Assembly (NCBI GenBank): GCA_010027825.1
Contig: RGUK01000007.1
Span: forward strand, 1-32,010
DNA length: 32,010 bases
DNA from: a bacterium
Lineage (GTDB): Bacteria; Dependentiae; Babeliae; Babeliales; RVW-14
Reading direction: 5' to 3'
A program made the translations under genes and the position numbers. A model generated the notes under the pieces. The model did no database searches and had not been told where the DNA came from. It worked only from the letters and a program-made list of their open reading frames with translations. Each line of letters starts with the position of its first letter. The first letter of the stretch is position 1. Below are positions 17,650-25,452 of the stretch, in pieces.

Positions 17650-18074
17650 TCAGAATTCTCCGGGCAGAATGAGTTTTTTTGGTTTATCTCCGAGCGTAAA
17701 GTCCGGGGCGACGTGCCGCCCGGTGTCATTCCCGAGCGGCAACGGCCCGGGGGCGGCAGTTGTAAAGTTAGCCGCCGACGCTAAAGATATCTTACTCTTT
17801 CTTCCCGGCCGGTGTCTCCTGAACCATTCATCAACTTTCGGGTCATTTCGGTCGCCCTGCTCCTTGGCGATGTTGCGGGATACTGGGCGGCAATGTGGCG
17901 GAGCCGCTTTGCCTCGTCGCTGATCGCCTGGGCTCGCTGCAAAAATTCTTTACGGGTCAGAACGTAAAATTCGCCCGTGCTCTCATCGTGCAGACAGATA
18001 AAGCCATTCTGGGCGTAAAACTTCAAGCCGCGGAACGTGTAGCACTTGCCCGTAACAGTCTTCAAGTCAGACAT
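17650..18074 (-). pseudogene. Small protein with apparent one-base frameshift (about 141 residues if repaired)
   Basis: From ATG 18074 the frame runs to a stop at 17781 (97 residues), but only the first 66 residues look natural (GLKFYAQNGFICLHDESTGE, then a helix ending HIAAQYP). After that, the shifted frame is open to a stop at 17650 and encodes a convincing protein tail (RNIAKEQGDRNDPKVDEW ... KKLILPGEF) that ends one base before the next start codon and contains its ribosome site. Adding one base at the CCC run (17877-17879) joins them. No slippery heptamer is evident, so an assembly indel or a real lesion is more likely than programmed frameshifting. The N-terminal part resembles a small beta-rich domain; function unknown. 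Confidence 0.6.
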
Positions 18075-18105
18075 TCAACACCTTGAAAGTTATTTACCGC
18101 ACAAA

Positions 18106-18387
18106 TTAACGTTTGGTCGGAGTCGAAGAGGGCGTGCCCCCGTCATCTTCGCAGTCGGGGCACTCGGTCCAACCTTGCCCGTCGCCGCTACGAACGCGTC
18201 CGGTGCCGCCGCAGGTCGTGCACTTCGACCGCGGGACCTTCGGTTTTACCGGTGTTGTTTCAGGAATAAGAGCAGAATAAGCAGCCTCTGCAGCGACCAC
18301 AGGGACACGGTTTTTGTGGGGCTGCGTCGTGGCATGAGGCACCAAAGAAAACAACGCAGTAAAAAATGCGACTAACCAGTTCCACAT
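18106..18387 (-). CDS. Exported small protein with DnaJ-type zinc motif
   Basis: 93 residues from ATG 18387 with ribosome site AGGTGA; the frame can be extended to 18486 but that part overlaps the protease gene. Residues 1-20 are a signal-peptide-like hydrophobic stretch (MWNWLVAFFTALFSLVPHA). Residues 56-79 contain the paired motif CTTCGGTGRV...CPDC (C56, C59, C76, C79), the four-Cys zinc-binding pattern of DnaJ central domains. The C-terminus is Ser/Thr/Lys-rich. It follows the papain-like protease. An envelope-located zinc or redox-active role is inferred; no J-domain is present. Confidence 0.7.
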   Translation of the reverse strand: MWNWLVAFFTALFSLVPHATTQPHKNRVPVVAAEAAYSALIPETTPVKPKVPRSKCTTCGGTGRVRSGDGQGWTECPDCEDDGGTPSSTPTKR

Positions 18388-18437
18388 GGCATCACCTGTT
18401 AATATTTTGAACTCTTGAGAAGCACAATCCAAACAAA

Positions 18438-19463
18438 TTAAATACGGCCCAAAGCACCGTAGTTTTTGAGCTTCTTCGGCGGCCAACCGTTCACGCCAGA
18501 AAACGCGAACATTGAACGGTTCTTAACGTCAGACCAGCGAGCCCAGAACGAACCGACCGGAATGTCGATGCTGGTGCCAAGAATGCGGCGACTTCCGTCA
18601 TTCCACTTGCCCCACGAATTTTGAACCAAGACCAAAGGCTCGTTGTAAATCTTTTTGATTTCGTCCCGGTCATCCGCCCCGAGGTAGGCGAGCGCGTGCG
18701 CCCAAGATCCTTTTCGTGCACTCACGCCGTGTTCATCGCGCTGACTTGAAAAACCTTCCGAGCCGCACGACGACACGCAGTAACCGTTATGTAAAAAGTC
18801 GCGAAGTTGCTCAAAGTTTTCAACATCGGTCACGGTGCGGATGAGATGATCCTTACCGATCGCACGCCACGAATCGGGCGGAGTTCTTGATCCGTAAATA
18901 CCGGCGTTGCGAGAACTGTACTCAGTAAAGTCGACTTCGATCTCGGGATAGTTTTTACGCAACCACAATCCAGAATCTTTCATCGCCACACTGGCGGCCT
19001 CGCCGCAACTCCATCCGTCGCCGCCATGCCTACGCCAATTATAAAACGCTTCGGTCGCCAGAACGCCGTTGACGCGGGCAACGTCATTTACTTCCGGAGC
19101 ACCTTCAAGGCGCCCGCTCACCTCGTCCGGCTTGCCAGAAGTAATCTCGCAGCACATGGTGCCGAGACACGCGTTCCGGGTACTCCAGGAGACGCAGTCG
19201 CCGCGCCCCTGGGCTCCGCCGGGAAGCGAGTCAGGGTACAGCGACAAGATCTCCATAAACGGAATGCTTAACTTTCCCTTGCCGCTATCCGCAAGACCGT
19301 ATTCCGAACAAGCCATCGCACCGCTCGGCATGCCGCCAGCAGCACGCACCTCGTCCCACAACTTGGCTTCGGCTTCGGGATTGGAGTACGCCCCAATGAA
19401 GCCCTTTTCGTAAGCCGCCACAACGTCATAGACATTCTCAAAAAACTGTTCGGGTGCAGCCAT
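18438..19463 (-). CDS. Papain-like (C1 family fold) cysteine protease
   Basis: 341 residues. The papain triad order is present: QGRGDCVSWS (oxyanion Gln Q85 and nucleophile C90), SWAHALAYLG (H256) and VLVQNSWGKWNDG (N282, followed by the typical SWG). Between them lie further Cys residues (C104, C105, C153, C229, C233) that could form disulphides. No signal peptide is visible at the N-terminus, so it may be virion-carried or released at lysis. Neighbours include exported small proteins and a metalloprotease, suggesting a role in lysis, host-surface processing or virion maturation. No ribosome site stands out before the ATG. The fold call is strong; the substrate is unknown. Confidence 0.88.
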   Translation of the reverse strand: MAAPEQFFENVYDVVAAYEKGFIGAYSNPEAEAKLWDEVRAAGGMPSGAMACSEYGLADSGKGKLSIPFMEILSLYPDSLPGGAQGRGDCVSWSTRNACLGTMCCEITSGKPDEVSGRLEGAPEVNDVARVNGVLATEAFYNWRRHGGDGWSCGEAASVAMKDSGLWLRKNYPEIEVDFTEYSSRNAGIYGSRTPPDSWRAIGKDHLIRTVTDVENFEQLRDFLHNGYCVSSCGSEGFSSQRDEHGVSARKGSWAHALAYLGADDRDEIKKIYNEPLVLVQNSWGKWNDGSRRILGTSIDIPVGSFWARWSDVKNRSMFAFSGVNGWPPKKLKNYGALGRI

Positions 19464-19493
19464 GGGATTTCAGTGGGTTAAAGGAAGTGCAGA

Positions 19494-19931
19494 TCACTTT
19501 GCCGAAGCCGCGATAATCTCGCACGCTTGGATCAGTTTTTGCTGCGTAGCGACGTCATTCGGCAACACGTCGTCTGTGCCGACCTGAGTCTTAAACACCT
19601 CTTCAATCGCGACGTCGAGACCGGGGTACTTCCCGGGCGTCTTGATCGCTAAATCCAACGTGTGACCCTGAAAGTCAGCCCAACGTTCCGTGGTCTTGAT
19701 CCGCTGCCCCTTGTCACGACGAAGGATCGTCGCCATAGCCGAATACGTGTCGTACACGTCGGCCTTGTCTTGAGCGTCGGCGTTTGCCAAAAGTGCAGCA
19801 ATCTTTTCGTTCGGTTGGGCTGTCGGAGCGGGCACCGGGTCAGGCACCTTGCTCGCCGACAGCGGAAGGCCGTCCGGAAAAACAATAGATACGGCCAGAA
19901 TTAAACCGGCCACCCACACTAACTTTTTCAT
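19494..19931 (-). CDS. Exported small protein with signal peptide
   Basis: 145 residues. The N-terminus MKKLVWVAGLILAVSIVFP is a classic signal sequence, followed by a Pro-rich linker (VPDPVPAPTAQP) and a helical domain with an Asp/Ala-rich start. No lipobox Cys is seen after the signal. Good ribosome site AGGAG 7 bases before the ATG. It lies between a holin-like small membrane protein and the papain-like protease. A spanin-like or periplasmic lysis role is possible, but the sequence does not prove it. Confidence 0.65.
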   Translation of the reverse strand: MKKLVWVAGLILAVSIVFPDGLPLSASKVPDPVPAPTAQPNEKIAALLANADAQDKADVYDTYSAMATILRRDKGQRIKTTERWADFQGHTLDLAIKTPGKYPGLDVAIEEVFKTQVGTDDVLPNDVATQQKLIQACEIIAASAK

Positions 19932-19950
19932 GGTTAACTCCTACAAGCTT

Positions 19951-20232
19951 TCAGCCGGCTTTAACCGACGGCCGTGTTTGCTCGACGATGACACGTAAAA
20001 GATTCGTGCAGGCTTCCACACCTTCGGCACAATTTTCAGCCGCCAGTTTGTCACGAAGTTCAGTCACCGACACGAGGTCGCCGACGATGGTCAACGCCAC
20101 CGACGGTGCCGTTGTCGGCACGCCGGTCGGTTTGACTAAAAACTTCGAAACCAATTTGACCAACTCATTTCGGTAGGCCACGCCGGCAACTACCGCAAAC
20201 AGACCAACCGCAAAAAGTTGAAATGTAGTCAT
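19951..20232 (-). CDS. Small single-span membrane protein
   Basis: 93 residues. One N-terminal membrane helix (FQLFAVGLFAVVAGVAY, about 4-20) followed by a basic segment and a soluble part with two Cys (C68, C75). Ribosome site AAGGAG 7 bases before the ATG. Placed directly after the metalloprotease gene, in a run of small membrane and exported proteins. It could be a holin or spanin component or a membrane anchor; no family recognised. Confidence 0.6.
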   Translation of the reverse strand: MTTFQLFAVGLFAVVAGVAYRNELVKLVSKFLVKPTGVPTTAPSVALTIVGDLVSVTELRDKLAAENCAEGVEACTNLLRVIVEQTRPSVKAG

Positions 20233-20262
20233 AGTAAAGCTCCTTGACGAATCAGTATTTTA

Positions 20263-21087
20263 TCAGGTTTGCGGTACCAGCACGTACGGCCGACCGTTAA
20301 TGATTAATTTACCGAGAATATGCGGGGCGGCGTCTTTATTGATGGGATACTTTTCTTTTCGCTGCCCGTACAATTTAACAATTTCCTCGACGTCGCCTTT
20401 TTGGGGCGAAGTAATGTTCGGGTCATAGTACGGGGCCATAAGATTGCCGTTATTTAAATGCGGCAGGCCGAGGGCGTGGCCAAGTTCATGGCAAATCACG
20501 GCGACCGCCATGTTGAAACTCCACGGCTCAGCCTCGTCGAACATTTGGTCAAGTTGCACGTTCTCGGCTACATCGCACGGCAGTTCGCTCCACGCTAATG
20601 TGCCGCCTCGGTCATCAAGTCCGTTCGCTCGGCCCGTACCAGAACGTGCGTAAATGTTCGCCGTGCTCGCACTGGTTGCCCGTTCGGGCTCAATGTTGCA
20701 CACCTCGGCCCACTGCGAAAACGCAATGTCGTAGGCGTCACGGACTTGCGCGTCCGTAATTCCGGGCATTTTAATTTCGTGGTAATACAAGATCTTCGAC
20801 ATCGGCCACTTACAGGGTTTCCCGCCGGCGGCTGTGATGTTGAAGTCGGGCAAACCGCACCGACGCCGATTGATGCGGTGTGCCGTATTCGGCCCTACCG
20901 TGCCGGTCGGGTGCAAGCCGTGAAACTGCTGATAGGCTTTGATTGCCTTCGTGAGTTCCGTGCCCCGTAACTTTTTAACCGAGGCCCAAGATTTGCGGCC
21001 AAAGTATCCGAGGTCAAAAAGTTTTTTCAGAATTTCAGCCGTCGGGAGCACGCCCCGGCAATCTGGTTTAGCTGGCTTCCTTGCCAT
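20263..21087 (-). CDS. Matrixin-type zinc metalloprotease with peptidoglycan-binding prodomain and cysteine switch
   Basis: 274 residues. Residues about 15-70 form a peptidoglycan-binding-1 type fold (AIKAYQQFHGLHPTGTVGPNT). It is followed by RRRCGLPD (C77), which matches the cysteine-switch PRCGVPD of matrix metalloproteases, where the Cys blocks the catalytic zinc. The catalytic domain has ICHELGHALGLPH (zinc ligands H200, H204, H210; catalytic E201) and a Met-turn LMAPYY (M217), the full matrixin signature. No signal peptide is visible. It would be kept inactive until the switch is removed, which is known for the family and inferred here. Substrates could be host surface proteins or phage proteins. 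One of the clearest enzyme calls in the window. Confidence 0.9.
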   Translation of the reverse strand: MARKPAKPDCRGVLPTAEILKKLFDLGYFGRKSWASVKKLRGTELTKAIKAYQQFHGLHPTGTVGPNTAHRINRRRCGLPDFNITAAGGKPCKWPMSKILYYHEIKMPGITDAQVRDAYDIAFSQWAEVCNIEPERATSASTANIYARSGTGRANGLDDRGGTLAWSELPCDVAENVQLDQMFDEAEPWSFNMAVAVICHELGHALGLPHLNNGNLMAPYYDPNITSPQKGDVEEIVKLYGQRKEKYPINKDAAPHILGKLIINGRPYVLVPQT

Positions 21088-21111
21088 AGCATGCGTCCTT
21101 GCACGAGTCAG

Positions 21112-21510
21112 TTATTTGGCGAGCGTTATCAGTTCTCCGAGTGCGGAATCGCTGACTTTGTCGCCCAAAGAGTAAACGACTGCCGGAATCGGGTTCGGCG
21201 TTTTCTCGTCGATCATGTTGTCCGCACAATACTGCTTCCAAAGCACGTTGGCTCGGCGCTTGAATCGCATCAGTTTGCGGGGCGGAAGATCCTTGACATT
21301 TTTCATGTCTTGAAAAATTTCCTCGTCACTACGCTGTGTCATGCAAAACTGCACGATTTGAATAATGAGCGAAATAATCGCGAGAATCAGAAGCGGACTG
21401 AATGAATACTGCCCGACCGAATTCGCGGACAAACCGGCGGCGATCTGGTCACGAATGTCAGCAAGACCGGCAGACGATTCAATCCGTTTCTGAAGTTCTT
21501 CGTTGGTCAT
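21112..21510 (-). CDS. Small membrane protein with long soluble C-terminus
   Basis: 132 residues from ATG 21510, chosen because GAGG lies 9 bases before it; a GTG at 21525 in the same frame overlaps the stop of the preceding gene. One strong membrane helix at about 38-57 (SPLLILAIISLIIQIVQFC), flanked by an acidic helix before and a basic segment after (PPRKLMRFKRRANVLWKQYC). It lies between a two-helix membrane protein and the metalloprotease. Unknown function; may be part of the lysis or membrane module. Confidence 0.6.
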   Translation of the reverse strand: MTNEELQKRIESSAGLADIRDQIAAGLSANSVGQYSFSPLLILAIISLIIQIVQFCMTQRSDEEIFQDMKNVKDLPPRKLMRFKRRANVLWKQYCADNMIDEKTPNPIPAVVYSLGDKVSDSALGELITLAK

Positions 21511-21521
21511 GTGTGTAAGCC

Positions 21522-21896
21522 TCACGAATGAGTACGCAGTTTTTCAACGGCAACCATCGCCATGTACTGATACTGAGAGTCGAGCATCCGGGCCTTCAGT
21601 TCATTTCGGCCGGACAGGTACTTCCAAACCAGCACCGAGTTCACCACGATCACTTGCGTGGCACCGACAAGCGCGGTGAGCGCAGCGGTCAGTTCTTGCA
21701 CGTTCGAGGCTTGAATCCAGCCGATCAGCACCAAAACCGAAATCACATTCGTGACGGCCGCGCTCACCATCGTCCAAAAATCCGGCGACGACCAGTGCAG
21801 GGTCGTGGCCACGTCAGCGGCATCGGCGGCGGCGGCATTTAAAACACGCATTTCTTCACGAACGCTGTCTACAGAAACTTTTTTTGAGGTCGACAT
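21522..21896 (-). CDS. Two-helix membrane protein, holin-like
   Basis: 124 residues. A charged N-terminal helix is followed by two membrane helices at about 41-60 (WTMVSAAVTNVISVLVLIGW) and about 68-93 (ELTAALTALVGATQVIVVNS), then a basic tail. Two short membrane spans with charged ends fit small phage holins, which open the inner membrane for lysis, but this pattern is not specific. Strong ribosome site AGGAGG before the ATG. Nearby genes are also membrane or protease genes. Confidence 0.6.
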   Translation of the reverse strand: MSTSKKVSVDSVREEMRVLNAAAADAADVATTLHWSSPDFWTMVSAAVTNVISVLVLIGWIQASNVQELTAALTALVGATQVIVVNSVLVWKYLSGRNELKARMLDSQYQYMAMVAVEKLRTHS

Positions 21897-21961
21897 AGAA
21901 ATCCTCCTAAGTAAAGGTTCGGCACTATTGTGACCGGACCCGTGAATTCACGCAAGACAAA

Positions 21962-22993
21962 TTAACGCAAACCAAGCATGGCCGGCACAATGGCGTGCAT
22001 CATACCGCCCCACAGGCCCATATCTTGAATTTTTTCTTGGGCCGCCGGAGTTAAACCCGCCAAAGCAGAAAGTGCCTTACCGGCGACCGTTGCCGTGGCC
22101 AGGCCTACGCCGGCCGAGGCAATACCGTTAATTACGTCAGACGGTCGAATAATCGGCGACTGCACGCCAGTACTCAGGCCGGTCATCATGCCAGAAGCCG
22201 CCGCGGCGTACGCGGGCGGTGTGTGCTGTTGGAAACCGTTAATAAAACCTTTTCGTGCGTCGTTCCAGATGGCCTCATTCATTTTAGGAACGTCAATCGG
22301 CGGGCCAGCAAAACCGCTATTTCCATAGATTTGCGGATTGAGCCACGCGTCGGCTGTTTTTATTTTTGGAATTGGGTGCTTTGGCCTCGAATCATTGGGG
22401 ATTGTCCAGCCATACCAAAACGGTTTGTCATTTGCCCGGGCGTTGACATGTGCCGCCATTGCACCGTACCCGAGCCCGCCCAAGGCACCCACTGTTCCGA
22501 GCGTTTTCCGCAGTCGTCCTCGTTCAAGGTAACGCTCTGGAAACAAATTTTCAGCCAGTGTGCCGGCACCGTAACCTAAACCGCCGGCCGTCAGCCCGAT
22601 CAAAAGAGCGTTTGTCAGTGGTGTGGCGCCACCCATGGCTTTTTGAGCGTAATCAAATGTTGGGGCGATCCACGGCAAGCCGGCTCGCTTGATCAAAATC
22701 TCTTTTTCAAAGTTTGGTGCTGCCGTTTTTTCAAACACACAAGGCCGTGCAAGTGCTTGAGCGTATTTAGCCTGTTGAAACGATTCCGGAATATCGGGAC
22801 CGTACACGGTGACTGTATCTGTATCCGGCTGCCAGGTCGCATAACTCTGGCCAAGCAGGTCAGCAGCCAATGCCGCCTTTATGTGTGCGGCCTTGACCTG
22901 AAGAACTTTCGGCAGCAACGCGGCCACGCGTGCCGGTACGGCCTGCCACTGCTCAAGAGTATCGGACGCCGCTGTCATTGAAAAAGCCGCCAT
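21962..22993 (-). CDS. Glycine-rich membrane-type protein, putative virion protein
   Basis: 343 residues. Soluble N-terminal 110 residues with FEKTAAPNFEK and LIKRAG motifs, then Gly/Ala-rich helices at about 120-140 (NALLIGLTAGGLGYGAGTL) and about 165-185 (VGALGGLGYGAMAAHV), and again at about 270-335 (AAAASGMMTGLSTGV; ASAGVGLATATVAGKAL). Only one cysteine. Overlaps the end of the preceding membrane-protein gene. Similar in style to proteins at 2353, 15967 and 30376, which suggests repeated use of a membrane-inserting virion design. Family not recognised. Confidence 0.65.
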   Translation of the reverse strand: MAAFSMTAASDTLEQWQAVPARVAALLPKVLQVKAAHIKAALAADLLGQSYATWQPDTDTVTVYGPDIPESFQQAKYAQALARPCVFEKTAAPNFEKEILIKRAGLPWIAPTFDYAQKAMGGATPLTNALLIGLTAGGLGYGAGTLAENLFPERYLERGRLRKTLGTVGALGGLGYGAMAAHVNARANDKPFWYGWTIPNDSRPKHPIPKIKTADAWLNPQIYGNSGFAGPPIDVPKMNEAIWNDARKGFINGFQQHTPPAYAAAASGMMTGLSTGVQSPIIRPSDVINGIASAGVGLATATVAGKALSALAGLTPAAQEKIQDMGLWGGMMHAIVPAMLGLR

Positions 22994-23265
22994 ATTTTGA
23001 CTGTGAGCAGTTTAAACAAGTTGACAATAAAAGCACCAAGCACTACAAGCCACGCCAGCACACCGCTGATAGCGAAAAAAAGAACAGCCGAGGTGGCCGT
23101 CACCGCAGGGAACAGTTTTTTAATAGGAATTTGTTTGATATGTTGCCACAACTTCCAATAGTCGGTAATGCCGAGCGTGCCGTCATCAGGCGCTGGCACG
23201 GGAGGTTCCGGCACAGGAACTGGCGGCTCTGGTTTCGGTTTGGGGTGCGGCCAGATTGGACTCAT
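22975..23265 (-). CDS. Small membrane protein with Pro-rich N-terminus
   Basis: 96 residues. The N-terminal 27 residues are Pro/Lys/Glu/Val repeats (PKPKPEPPVPVPEPPVPAP), a stiff TonB-like spacer pattern; residues about 57-90 contain one long or two short membrane helices (VLFFAISGVLAWLVVLGAF). Start ATG overlaps the preceding stop as ATGA and has AGGAG 7 bases upstream. The Pro-rich stretch facing one side of a membrane suggests an envelope-spanning role, perhaps spanin-like. Unproven. Confidence 0.6.
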   Translation of the reverse strand: MSPIWPHPKPKPEPPVPVPEPPVPAPDDGTLGITDYWKLWQHIKQIPIKKLFPAVTATSAVLFFAISGVLAWLVVLGAFIVNLFKLLTVKIWRLFQ

Positions 23266-24554
23266 TTTGCGGCTCCTAGTAAGCCGTCGCCGTACCGCTC
23301 AATAACCTGGTCGATGTACGCGGGTTGCGGCATCGTGCCGTGAAAAGCCTGCAGGGCTAACTGATGCCGGTATTTCGGGTCAATGCTTGCTTGGTAGATT
23401 TGCTGGTTGCGGCGGGCTTGCAGAATCCAGTCGCCGCGCTGCTTTAATTGCCGCATATGATTCTGAATGTTTGCATACACGGGCTTCGTGTGGTCGTACA
23501 CAAACGGCTCACGTGACACCATCATGTTTTTTAACTGATCAAAGTACACGCTGTTCTCTGCCGCCTTGACCGTGTTGGGAATCGACCGCGGGTCGGCGTG
23601 CAACCTGAACCTTGTCGGCGTGTGCGTGACGCCCTTGTACTTCGGCTCGGGGTCGTCGATCACCCAGTCCTGCGGAGATTGCTCCATCAGCCGGCGAAGA
23701 ATGGCCGCCTTGTGGTCGTACCGCTTGGCGTCTGAGTGTGCCTTGGCTTCGAGCAGTTGTTTCAGGATTTCAGGCTGGCTTTCTTTTTCGTAGTACTGTG
23801 CGTCTTCGGACAAGTGATCCTTGGCAATTTCTTTGGCAATTTGATCGTCTCTTGTGTGCTCGTGCTCATGCTCGACTCCTTTAGATAACTCGTTCTTGGA
23901 AAAGTCACTGTCCGGTTTATTGTCCCCAAGCCCGCCGGATAAAAGGTCTTCGGCGGCTTTAAGTTCGCCGCGGCTGGTTTCAACTTTACTCACGTCATTG
24001 CTGCCCAGGACATTGCGACGCCGGGCGGCAACGGTGATGTGAAACGGCTCATCTTTGGGGAACGCCGACAGCCCGTAACTTTTGCGCAAAGCTGATAATC
24101 CGGGCGCGGTGACTTCAATGACCCAGACGCGGCTGATCCCGTCGACGTTTTTGACCTGGATCTCTTTAACGGGGCCTAACGTATAACCAAAGTGATGCCC
24201 GCGTTCGTTGATCTTGTCGCCACCGATGGATGCGACTTCATCGCCCGTCATGACCGATATATGAGCGTTAAGCACGTCCGCGTCGACGTTCGGAACGTTC
24301 ATGACGCCGGCTAAGGGCAGTTCCGCACCCGGGGCGGTCAACGCGTCAAACACACCGCGGACCAGCGCATTCGGGACAGAGAGCAAGAGCCAGCCGCTCT
24401 TGGCTAAATAGAGGCGCCCCGATAGCGGGTAATTCGTCGCCGCTTGCTTCTCAGCGCGGGAGAGCCAGCCAGCCGCGTTGCCCGCTTGATAGGTCTTGTC
24501 AGCTAAAAGATCCGTCTGCCATGTAATTGCCGCAAGCGAGAAAAGGCTATTCAT
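23262..24554 (-). CDS. Protein with N-terminal 2H-phosphoesterase-like domain
   Basis: 430 residues. Two His-X-Ser/Thr motifs occur 74 residues apart: AHISVMTGDEV (H98, S100) and PFHITVAARRR (H172, T174), within a predicted alternating beta/alpha domain starting GWLLLSVPNALVRGVF. This is the signature of the 2H phosphoesterase fold, which includes 2'-5' RNA ligase-like and cyclic phosphodiesterase enzymes acting on RNA ends. Substrate is unknown. The C-terminal half is a charged helical region (EHEHEHTRDD, then Lys/Glu-rich) with a more basic tail. The gene starts 14 bases after the tRNA-Asn, which would fit an RNA repair role but could be coincidence. Confidence 0.65.
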   Translation of the reverse strand: MNSLFSLAAITWQTDLLADKTYQAGNAAGWLSRAEKQAATNYPLSGRLYLAKSGWLLLSVPNALVRGVFDALTAPGAELPLAGVMNVPNVDADVLNAHISVMTGDEVASIGGDKINERGHHFGYTLGPVKEIQVKNVDGISRVWVIEVTAPGLSALRKSYGLSAFPKDEPFHITVAARRRNVLGSNDVSKVETSRGELKAAEDLLSGGLGDNKPDSDFSKNELSKGVEHEHEHTRDDQIAKEIAKDHLSEDAQYYEKESQPEILKQLLEAKAHSDAKRYDHKAAILRRLMEQSPQDWVIDDPEPKYKGVTHTPTRFRLHADPRSIPNTVKAAENSVYFDQLKNMMVSREPFVYDHTKPVYANIQNHMRQLKQRGDWILQARRNQQIYQASIDPKYRHQLALQAFHGTMPQPAYIDQVIERYGDGLLGAAK

Positions 24555-24568
24555 GGCTGACCTGCGTA

Positions 24569-24643
24569 TGGCTGCCCGAGTAAGATTCGAACTTACAACC
24601 TACCGGTTAACAGCCGGCCGCTCTACCGTTGAGCTATCGGGCA
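24569..24643 (-). tRNA. trnN: tRNA-Asn (anticodon GUU)
   Basis: All arms can be read on the minus strand: acceptor TGCCCGA paired with TCGGGCA, D arm GCTC/GAGC, anticodon stem GCCGG/CCGGT with loop CTGTTAA giving anticodon GTT, T arm GTAAG/CTTAC with loop TTCGAAT, discriminator G and an encoded CCA. 75 bases. Its 5' end overlaps the end of a small membrane-protein gene by about 21 bases; it must be cut from a longer transcript. The only tRNA found in the window. Confidence 0.95.
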
Positions 24644-24817
24644 ATGGTTCAATGAGATTTGTCTACAACTGGCGTGTGGGTCGTCGCGTCGGTATGCGAT
24701 TGCCGCGAATGATCCACCGCGGCTTGCGCCGACACCCGACACCAGCAGCCACAGTGCACAGAACACCGCGCCGCCCCACGCTAACACACTGAGATTATTT
24801 CGTGTGATTCGACTCAT
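24623..24817 (-). CDS. Very small membrane protein overlapping tRNA 5' end
   Basis: 64 residues from ATG 24817, with AGAGGTGA 5 bases before it; further upstream ATGs exist within the preceding gene. One hydrophobic helix (LSVLAWGGAVFCALWLLV, about 9-26), then Gly/Ser and a charged tail whose last residues are encoded within the tRNA-Asn 5' region. The overlap with the tRNA makes the C-terminal end less certain. It follows the holin-like gene with a 23-base overlap and may be its partner (antiholin or spanin-like); inferred only from place and size. Confidence 0.45.
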   Translation of the reverse strand: MSRITRNNLSVLAWGGAVFCALWLLVSGVGASRGGSFAAIAYRRDDPHASCRQISLNHCPIAQR

Positions 24818-25163
24818 CAGCATCACCTCTGTGTTGTTGGTCGCGGTCACGTTCATGAACAATGGTGACATGTATGCCCGCTCCTGACAGTAACGAAATA
24901 GCCAAATCCGTTAGCGTTGAACCACCCATGCCCGCCAGCACGCAAATGCCAAGCAGGCCGTACTCATTGCCCGACTGTCGGTAGTTTTTATACCAAATTA
25001 ATGCGATGGCTAACCCCAGAAACCCGGCGTTCAGCATCGCGCTAACTACAGACAGTTTAGAGAGTTTTTTCGCAAAGCGCAAAAGGGTAGCGAGGCCGGC
25101 AAAACTTGCCGCGCCAAATGCGCTCACAAATACGGAAATTGCGTGAAAAACGTCGTCAGACAT
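24795..25163 (-). CDS. Holin-like membrane protein with three hydrophobic helices
   Basis: 122 residues from ATG 25163; a TTG at 25208 with an AGGGG upstream is the alternative, adding 15 residues. Three hydrophobic helices can be read (VFVSAFGAASFAGLATLL; MLNAGFLGLAIALIWY; YGLLGICVLAGMGGSTLTDL), followed by a segment GAGIHVTIV and a highly charged His/Asp/Arg tail. This layout fits class I holins, which form holes in the inner membrane to release endolysin. No endolysin with a typical muramidase or amidase motif is seen nearby. First gene after the gene-free stretch. Confidence 0.6.
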   Translation of the reverse strand: MSDDVFHAISVFVSAFGAASFAGLATLLRFAKKLSKLSVVSAMLNAGFLGLAIALIWYKNYRQSGNEYGLLGICVLAGMGGSTLTDLAISLLSGAGIHVTIVHERDRDQQHRGDADESNHTK

Positions 25164-25260
25164 AAAAATGTAATTGTTTGATGCGCTTGAGTTTATATTG
25201 TGTGCCAAAGCCCCTGCGATCCCCTGTCCGCAGGTCCGACCTCAACCGAAGTTGAAGTTT

Positions 25261-25308
25261 TACGGCGACTTACAAAGGTAAAATTTACCTTGTGCGGCAT
25301 TCGCCGTA
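25261..25308. promoter_or_regulatory. Nested hairpin or operator-like element
   Basis: Outer arms TACGGCGA (25261-25268) and TCGCCGTA (25301-25308) enclose an inner perfect dyad AAGGTAAA-A-TTTACCTT (25275-25291). As RNA it would form a two-part stem; as DNA the inner dyad resembles a repressor operator. No T-run follows, so it is not a typical terminator. It lies about 100 bases upstream of the holin-like gene in the direction of transcription. Confidence 0.4.
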
Positions 25309-25452
25309 CCTCCGACCGTGTTCACGACTAAAATCTGACCACGGAACCTTGTGTGCTCTCTGCATCCCTGCGTCAAACACACCCTAACCAGTCGGCCACC
25401 ACGACTAACTTTGGCACGACCTCAATTTTATCACGCCGTCGCCTTACGACGA

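Noticed and set aside
17649..17729. N-terminal extension of the gene at 17313 from ATG 17729
   Set aside because: It lies over the end of the frameshifted gene, while a good ribosome site supports the start at 17648.
21941..21952. Perfect 12-bp palindrome CGTGAATTCACG in a 65-bp gap
   Set aside because: A 12-bp palindrome is expected several times in 32 kb by chance; no promoter boxes fit well around it.
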